From Brachyhypopomus gauderio (Eukaryota; Chordata; Actinopteri; Gymnotiformes; Hypopomidae), in assembly GCF_052324685.1 (NCBI RefSeq), contig NC_135212.1, forward strand, positions 5,155,921-5,219,920: a stretch of DNA of 64,000 nt, written 5' to 3'. The notes below the pieces were generated by a model. That model was not told where the DNA came from. It saw only the letters and a list, made by a program, of their open reading frames with translations, and did no database searches. Positions within the stretch are counted from its first letter, which is position 1. The number at the start of each line of letters is the position of its first letter. The position numbers were made by a program, and so were the translations under genes. Positions 63,534 through 64,000 of the stretch are shown piece by piece.

Positions 63534-64000
63534 GTTGGTTAAGCAATTTGCCAGCCAAGAGGGGCTTCTCTTTTCGGAATGCTGGACATCACCTGCATCG
63601 GTCTATTGCCTAGCAACCAGGTGACCTTTCCCAGTCGATCCCTTATAAAGCAAAGGGAGACTACAGGGCTAGTTAAAGGAGGAGAACCATCGCAGAAGCT
63701 CCCTCTGAAAGGGGAAGGAACCCCCCCCTCACGTCCTCGGCCCATGCTCGGTCCTGGCAGGACAGAAGCAGCCACCCCCCCCCGTGGGTGATCGATTCAT
63801 AGCGTGGGTCTCCTCCCCCCCGCGCTGGCTGCCGGCCTGCGATTGGCTCACCTCCTAAGGAATGACATCATCCCTCTTGAGAAGGCGGGGAGCTTGTTAA
63901 AATGCGCCGTGAAGCTGCCGGGCTTCCGTCAATAGTGTCAGCTCAGAACACGCCCTCTCTGCCTGTGACCGGGGGGGACCCGGTCAGGGCAGTGGGGAGA
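63534..64000. other. GC-rich end of window, no recognised gene
   Basis: C-rich patches and a CCAAT-like GATTGGCTC (63841-63849) near TTAAAATGCGCCGTG could be promoter-like DNA. No exon boundary can be supported before the window ends. Confidence 0.3.

Noticed and set aside
63001-63558. 185-codon minus-strand frame with SPPARR/SPQRGG repeats
   Set aside because: It is a reading of the 21-bp minisatellite; 20-bp units shift the frame without consequence, so no selection on coding is evident.

Overview
This is a window of vertebrate nuclear DNA, almost certainly from a teleost fish. The genes are split into short exons with GT-AG introns. The predicted proteins are full-length orthologues of vertebrate genes. 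The non-coding DNA is full of long dinucleotide and poly-C/poly-G runs, minisatellites, small DNA transposons and an L2-type LINE end typical of fish. The gene set (abat, carhsp1, naa60, dnase1, eci1, arhgdig) matches genes on human 16p13, so this is a conserved synteny block. Species cannot be fixed from the sequence alone.

Layout. 1-5100: gene-poor, with a 61-bp tandem repeat at the very start and a 45-bp repeat array interrupted by a 239-bp insertion. 5200-24160 (+): abat, mitochondrial GABA transaminase, with a GC-rich promoter, a probable non-coding first exon and 15 coding exons (496 aa). Its introns hold a 29-bp minisatellite of about 1.35 kb, a Tc1-like element, an 18-bp minisatellite and a perfect DR1 nuclear-receptor motif. 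25400-27881 (-): carhsp1, a cold-shock-domain RNA-binding protein (three coding exons, 155 aa). 28000-36500: no recognised gene; simple repeats and a decayed hAT transposon with two smaller elements nested in it. 36548-40993 (-): naa60, the Golgi N-terminal acetyltransferase (five coding exons, 242 aa), whose last intron has all the marks of a U12-type AT-AC intron. 42290-43100: LINE remnants. 44716-47150 (+): dnase1, a secreted DNase I (eight coding exons, 278 aa) with a GC-AG intron.

46420-56860 is the most interesting part. It is a tandem duplication of about 5.3 kb running from dnase1 exon 6 through all of eci1 (-) to the poly(A) end of the next gene. It left two intact eci1 genes (303 aa each, mitochondrial enoyl-CoA delta isomerase) and, between them, a dead three-exon tail of dnase1. 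The two eci1 copies are nearly identical at their 5' halves and clearly more diverged at their 3' halves. A CAGACAGG-type array has grown to about 530 bp in one copy only. 56800-60070 (-): the last three recognised exons of a Rho GDP-dissociation inhibitor, best read as arhgdig; its first exons were not found and probably lie beyond the window. 60071-64000: simple repeats and a 21-bp minisatellite with a perfect inverted repeat in many units.

The genes are ordinary host metabolic and housekeeping genes and do not form one pathway. Two act in mitochondria (abat in GABA breakdown, eci1 in beta-oxidation of unsaturated fatty acids). No RNA gene, CRISPR array or intact autonomous transposon was found.
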